Below the pieces are notes generated by a model that saw nothing but the letters and a program-made list of their open reading frames with translations, was not told where the DNA came from and made no database searches. 17,609 bases of DNA from an uncultured Bacilli bacterium (GTDB taxonomy: Bacteria > Bacillota_I > Bacilli_A > RF39 > UBA660). Shown one piece after another: positions 13,866 to 17,609 of this stretch (the stretch's first letter is position 1; the number at the start of each line of letters is the position of its first letter). The stretch spans positions 1-17,609 of the forward strand of contig CALVKK010000013.1 of NCBI GenBank assembly GCA_944332645.1, written 5' to 3'. Both the position numbers and the translations under genes were made by a program.

Positions 13866-13887
13866 GTTAATTAATAACTTACTTTTT
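13857..13887. terminator. Bidirectional terminator between tagO and wecB
   Basis: AAAAAGTAAGTTA and TAACTTACTTTTT form a perfect 13-base stem around a 5-base loop, with A/T tracts on both sides. The stop codons of both converging genes lie inside its arms. Confidence 0.92.
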
Positions 13888-14973
13888 ATTTTCTAATAAA
13901 CATAATATGTCAACAATTCTTTTGCTGCTATCACCATCACCATAATAATTTATCTTATGACTATCAATTATTTGTGCGTTTTCTATCTTTTCTTTTAATT
14001 CTTCATATACTGGTTTTGCCAAGGTATTATATCCGCATTTTAATGTCTCAATCCATTCGGTTTGATCACGAACAGTAATACAAGGAATATTTAATATGTA
14101 GCACTCTTTTTGTAATCCACCAGAGTCAGTAATAACTTTCTTTGCGTTTTTGGTTAAAAATAGCATGGTCAAATAATCAACAGGTTTTACAAAATAAATA
14201 TTATTATATTGAAATTGTTTGTTTAAATCGTCAACCATCTTTTTTATGCGCGGATGAACAGGAAATATTACTAGTTCATCTAGTTCATTTAATGCTTTTA
14301 AAATTTCTAACAACTTTTTGTCATCAAAAGTATTTTCAGCTCTATGAATAGTAGCTAAATACCACTTATCTATTACCTTTTTTTCATATATAGATTCTAA
14401 ATTCAAAGTTTGTATTTTTAATGTGGCATTGGCTAATTTTGAATAATACAAAACAGAATCACACATAACATCTCCAACATTATAAACATTATTTGTAATA
14501 CCTTCTTTTTTCAAATTATCAACTGCAGTTTGTGTAGGGCAAAATAATATTTTAGAAATATGATCAGTTAAAATACGATTTTGCTCTTCTGGCATGTTAA
14601 TATTAAATGATCTTAATCCTGCTTCAATATGAATTACAGGTATTAACAATTTTGATGCTGCTAATGCCCCTGCTAAAGTTGAATTGGTATCACCATAAAC
14701 CAAAACATAATCTGGTTTTTCTTTAAAAAGTATTTCTTCTATTTTTTCTAACATCATACCAGTTTGTTTTCCATGAGTACCAGAACCAATACCTAAATTG
14801 TATTTAGGTTTAGGAATTCCTAACTGTTCGAAAAATACATCTGACATATTGCTGTCATAATGTTGGCCTGTGTGGATAATGATTTCTTCAAAATTATCTT
14901 TTAATTGCCTAGAAACTACTGCTGCTTTTATAAATTGTGGTCTAGCCCCTACTACTGTTATTATTTTTTTCAT
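13879..14973 (-). CDS. wecB: UDP-N-acetylglucosamine 2-epimerase, non-hydrolysing
   Basis: A 364-residue cytoplasmic enzyme interconverting UDP-GlcNAc and UDP-ManNAc. The start VVGARPQFIKAAVV, HTGQHYDSNMSD, VYGDTNSTLAGALAA, HIEAGLRSFN with PEEQNRILTDH, and DSGGLQKECY are all family signatures with the catalytic acids and UDP-binding residues in place. I chose ATG 14973 because GGGGGAGGAAAA precedes it; an in-frame ATG at 15006 has no such site and would extend into the epimerase gene. It overlaps the upstream stop by 4 bases (ATGA). A 2,3-diacetamido-uronate epimerase (WbpI type) is a close alternative and would fit the amidotransferase upstream. Confidence 0.93.
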   Translation of the reverse strand: MKKIITVVGARPQFIKAAVVSRQLKDNFEEIIIHTGQHYDSNMSDVFFEQLGIPKPKYNLGIGSGTHGKQTGMMLEKIEEILFKEKPDYVLVYGDTNSTLAGALAASKLLIPVIHIEAGLRSFNINMPEEQNRILTDHISKILFCPTQTAVDNLKKEGITNNVYNVGDVMCDSVLYYSKLANATLKIQTLNLESIYEKKVIDKWYLATIHRAENTFDDKKLLEILKALNELDELVIFPVHPRIKKMVDDLNKQFQYNNIYFVKPVDYLTMLFLTKNAKKVITDSGGLQKECYILNIPCITVRDQTEWIETLKCGYNTLAKPVYEELKEKIENAQIIDSHKINYYGDGDSSKRIVDILCLLENKK

Positions 14974-15998
14974 TTTTCCTCCCCCGTTAATACATAACTT
15001 GTCCATCTATCTATATAATATTTGAATATCTCCTCTTTTTCAAGTTGATATAACAACTCTAATTGTCCTATATGAATAACATGATATTTATCACTATAAT
15101 GAATTGGTTGATTATCATAAAAAAGGTGTGATAAATGATATAAACTTATACCAACAGAATCATAAAAAGGTAAAGCAAAACATAATGTTTCAATTCCATC
15201 ATTATATAATCTACCAGCCAACTGATTCCCAGTTACGGTGTAAAAATCATATAATCCAATCAACGTAAACATAAATCCATTTAACGCAAAATTACCTTTG
15301 TTAGTAGGATATTCTTCATAAAACTTATGACCAAACAAATATGAAACAAGACCTCCATCTTCTACATCTAAGGTTAATGGTTTCAAAGAATTAATGGCAG
15401 CATCTAAATATTTCTCATCATTAGTTACGTAATATATTCTTGTTAACAACGAAAGCGTATTGCCAACAGCCATTGCAGAATTCCAAGGTGCTTTTAAAAC
15501 CTCATCCGAACCATATACAGCATAGTCATAATCGTAATAATAATTACCCGTTTCCTTATCCTGCATTTCTAGTAAAAAATCCGCTTGCTTAATTGCAACC
15601 TCTAAATATTCTTCATTGTTTTCAGTTATATATCTACCATAAGCATTTAAACCATACTGTGAAATAGTGACGGCATTATATTTGCCGTTAGCAAGAGCTA
15701 TTCCATTTTCATCTAATTGTGCAGAATTGTAAACTTTAACATGGGTATCTTGGCTATATTCGTACCATTCTTTTGTTGGGTCATAATGAGGATTTACTTT
15801 TATAAAATCAATAAATTCAAAATTACAATTGACAGAACAATCAAGCGTTTCGTTATTAGTGGTATTTTTGTTAATATTATGATACATCTTATTCATTTTA
15901 CTATTAAAAAACATAAAGGAAATTAATATCATAATAAAAATTAAACTTAATATAACTATTATTATATTATTCTTTACAAATTTTAAAACTTTACTCAT
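14970..15998 (-). CDS. Membrane-anchored D-glucuronyl C5-epimerase family protein
   Basis: A 342-residue protein with a short cytoplasmic start, one N-terminal membrane helix (about residues 11-31) and an extracytoplasmic all-alpha domain. The domain matches the glucuronyl C5-epimerase C-terminal family: SQYGLNAYGRYI near 110, APWNSAMAVGNTLSLLTRIY near 170, FYEEYPTNKGNFALNGFMF near 225, and YHLSHLFYDNQPIHY with YHVIHIGQLELL near the end. Family members flip C5 of glucuronate within heparan-type polymers. The anchored, secreted form suggests it acts on a finished glycan at the cell surface. RBS GGAAGGAT lies in the end of the upstream gene, whose TAG is one base before this ATG. The substrate is not known. 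The stop is TGA, overlapping wecB. Confidence 0.85.
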   Translation of the reverse strand: MSKVLKFVKNNIIIVILSLIFIMILISFMFFNSKMNKMYHNINKNTTNNETLDCSVNCNFEFIDFIKVNPHYDPTKEWYEYSQDTHVKVYNSAQLDENGIALANGKYNAVTISQYGLNAYGRYITENNEEYLEVAIKQADFLLEMQDKETGNYYYDYDYAVYGSDEVLKAPWNSAMAVGNTLSLLTRIYYVTNDEKYLDAAINSLKPLTLDVEDGGLVSYLFGHKFYEEYPTNKGNFALNGFMFTLIGLYDFYTVTGNQLAGRLYNDGIETLCFALPFYDSVGISLYHLSHLFYDNQPIHYSDKYHVIHIGQLELLYQLEKEEIFKYYIDRWTSYVLTGEEK

Positions 15999-15999
15999 A

Positions 16000-17109
16000 C
16001 TATATCCTTCCTATCAATTTATAATACATATCATATAAAATTTCTTCTTGAGTTAACCAATTATATTGTTCGACAACTATTCTATTGCCATTAATACCCA
16101 TTTGTTTTGCTTCTTTAGGATGATTAATTATATATAATATTGCTTGTTTAATTTGCTCAATATCATTAGGATTAACACATATACCACAATCATTCTTTTC
16201 AATTATTTCTTTCCATAATTCAAAATCAGTAGCAACAACAGGTAACCCAGCTTCCATATATTCAAATATTTTAGTATTACCAATGGTTCCTATTTTATAA
16301 TTAACATTAGCGACATAATCATTAAGAGCTATTCCTAATGTAGATTTATTATAAAACTTCAAAACTTCTTCTTTAGGAATTTTACCAATAACTTCAACTT
16401 TATCAAATCCTTTAATGGTTTTAATGGTTTCAAAATAACTATTTTCGTTATCGCCAATTAATATATACTTTATATTATTAATTTCATTTATTGCTTTGAT
16501 TATGTTATGATGTAACCATTGAGAACTTATTCCACCAGCGAAGCAAATGGTATGTCCATCATCACATTTAACAATTTTTTCAGTTGATAAAATTGGATAA
16601 TTAGTAATCATATAAGTATTATAATTAATTTTTTTCAATCTATCAACTATATGTGGCGTAACTGATACAACAGCATCGACTTTTTTTAATATTTTTCTTT
16701 CTCTATTTTCATAGTACTTTGATACCAAATTTCTAAATATTTTAGGGATCCATTCTTTTTCCTTAATTAACTGAGGATAATCTTCATGCGAATCGAAAAC
16801 TATTTTTTTGTTTTGTTTTTTTAAGTCTTCCACCATATTTAACAAATCTGGGTCATGTAAATGATAAATATCAGCGTCTATTTCTAAAGCTTTCTTTATT
16901 ATACTATTTTTTGATTTAAAAAATCGCTCAAATCTATTTTTAGGTTTGAATTTTGTTGATATTATATGAACATTGTTTTTTAATTCATCATTATTTTTAT
17001 CATTTACCAATAAATACACATCATACTTTTTAGTTAATGAACAACATTCTTTTTGAAATATTCGACCATCATATCTATTATGGGCACTTGTAACATGACA
17101 AACTTTCAT
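16000..17109 (-). CDS. Glycosyltransferase family 4
   Basis: A 369-residue GT-B fold retaining glycosyltransferase that would add a sugar from a nucleotide donor to a lipid-linked acceptor at the inner membrane face. The N-terminal acceptor domain begins VCHVTSAHNRYDGRIFQKE. The C-terminal GT4 domain shows CFAGGISSQW, IGKIPKEEVLKFYNKS, and the donor-binding motif TKIFEYMEAGLPVVATD, whose two Glu-containing halves (FEYMEAG and the later WKEIIEKN) are typical. There are no membrane helices. The ribosome site is weak (TAGGTAA), and the ATG lies one base after the upstream TAG, so it depends on coupling. The donor sugar cannot be predicted. Confidence 0.93.
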   Translation of the reverse strand: MKVCHVTSAHNRYDGRIFQKECCSLTKKYDVYLLVNDKNNDELKNNVHIISTKFKPKNRFERFFKSKNSIIKKALEIDADIYHLHDPDLLNMVEDLKKQNKKIVFDSHEDYPQLIKEKEWIPKIFRNLVSKYYENRERKILKKVDAVVSVTPHIVDRLKKINYNTYMITNYPILSTEKIVKCDDGHTICFAGGISSQWLHHNIIKAINEINNIKYILIGDNENSYFETIKTIKGFDKVEVIGKIPKEEVLKFYNKSTLGIALNDYVANVNYKIGTIGNTKIFEYMEAGLPVVATDFELWKEIIEKNDCGICVNPNDIEQIKQAILYIINHPKEAKQMGINGNRIVVEQYNWLTQEEILYDMYYKLIGRI

Positions 17110-17110
17110 A

Positions 17111-17609
17111 CTATTTACCTATTATCTTTCTTAACTTATTAAACATATTTATTTTTTTCTGATTGGTTTTAAAATCATAATGTGATCTATTCTTTTTATC
17201 TTTTATAATTTTATCAAATTGTTTACGAGTTAAACCTAACTTATCGATAAATTCATTAATATCTTCTTCAATCTGTTTTTTAGAACATGGCGCTTTTGAA
17301 AGTTCTTTTAGAGCATCATCCCTTGTAATTAATCCCGAAACAACAAGACTAGATAAATGAGCTCTTCGCTTTTCAAAACCATATTTTTCAGGTTGAATAT
17401 AACATTGCAATAACCTAGTCAATGATGATTCACAATGTTTGCTCCCGTAATATTTAAATCCTATTTCTTTATTAAGTATTTTTAAAGCTTGGTTTGGATC
17501 ATAGTTAATGTAATTTAAAGGTCTTAGTTTCTTTATTTTATAAAAATAAGGTATAGCTATTTTATATTCAAAAAATGATAACAATGGATAGGTTTTTAAT
17601 TTAATTTTA
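17111..17609 (-). CDS. N-acetyl sugar amidotransferase (WbpG-like), N-terminus cut by edge
   Basis: The C-terminal ~165 residues of a WbpG/PseA-like N-acetyl sugar amidotransferase. The frame stays open to the right edge; the TTG at 17584 is not a real start. Marks are RPLNYINYDPNQALKILNKE, the YYGSKHCESSLTRLLQCYI block, PEKYGFEKRRAHLSSLVVSG and ITRDDALKEL. The missing N-terminal half would carry the ATP-pyrophosphatase (adenylating) PP-loop. Together with a glutaminase, such enzymes turn an acetamido group of a nucleotide sugar, often a 2,3-diacetamido uronate or a nonulosonate, into an acetamidino group. It is the first visible gene of the polysaccharide operon. The stop is TAG. Confidence 0.88.
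   Translation of the reverse strand, partial: KIKLKTYPLLSFFEYKIAIPYFYKIKKLRPLNYINYDPNQALKILNKEIGFKYYGSKHCESSLTRLLQCYIQPEKYGFEKRRAHLSSLVVSGLITRDDALKELSKAPCSKKQIEEDINEFIDKLGLTRKQFDKIIKDKKNRSHYDFKTNQKKINMFNKLRKIIGK

Noticed and set aside
14974..15006. wecB start at 15006
   Set aside because: The extra 11 residues overlap the epimerase gene, lack a ribosome site, and the strong GGGGGAGG is placed for ATG 14973.
1..17609. Mycoplasma-type code with TGA as Trp
   Set aside because: Conserved Trp residues are TGG throughout, and TGA closes DedA, ogt and the C5-epimerase gene at expected family lengths.
1..17609. CRISPR array or tandem repeats
   Set aside because: No regularly spaced repeated units were seen; the repeated ACTAGA/TCTAGT hairpins at 7412 and 9081 are separate terminators.

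Overview
The window is AT-rich DNA (clearly under 35% GC) from a low-GC Gram-positive-type bacterium of the Bacillota, possibly near Erysipelotrichia or wall-bearing relatives of Mollicutes. The lineage is my inference. It rests on a T-box leader in front of argS, strong AGGAGG/GGTGAT ribosome sites, a PerR-type regulator next to rubrerythrin, a TagO-type cell-wall transferase, a CCA-encoding tRNA and a lipoprotein. Conserved Trp residues are all TGG and every gene closes under the standard code, so TGA is read as stop.

Nearly all genes lie on the minus strand; only tagO is on plus. Read from the right edge, a surface-polysaccharide operon (17609 to 13879) holds an N-acetyl sugar amidotransferase cut by the edge, a GT4 glycosyltransferase, a membrane-anchored glucuronyl C5-epimerase-family protein and wecB. 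The four genes are almost overlapping. They converge on tagO at a shared bidirectional terminator. Together they suggest a lipid-linked glycan carrying amidinated uronic or amino sugars, with possible C5 epimerisation outside the cell.

The middle (12653 to 6399) holds a thioredoxin-like gene with no standard start codon and a perR-rubrerythrin operon with a near-perfect operator palindrome over its start site. It continues with a glyA-folD one-carbon operon, an elongator tRNA-Met with its own promoter, a DUF362-flavin reductase operon, a lipoprotein whose signal peptide is frameshifted in a poly-A tract, and a DUF5661 gene.

A gene-poor 640-base stretch (5757 to 6398) holds decayed coding fragments and the long ogt leader. 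Next come ogt plus a DUF1848 gene (radical-SAM-like Cys motif) and an ORF6N-domain gene. The promoters of ogt and of the ORF6N gene share a 22-base element that matches the Bacillus-type LexA (SOS) box, so this stretch may be a DNA-damage-inducible cluster.

The left part is a DedA membrane protein with a small membrane partner, then T-box-controlled argS and a DnaQ-type exonuclease cut by the left edge.
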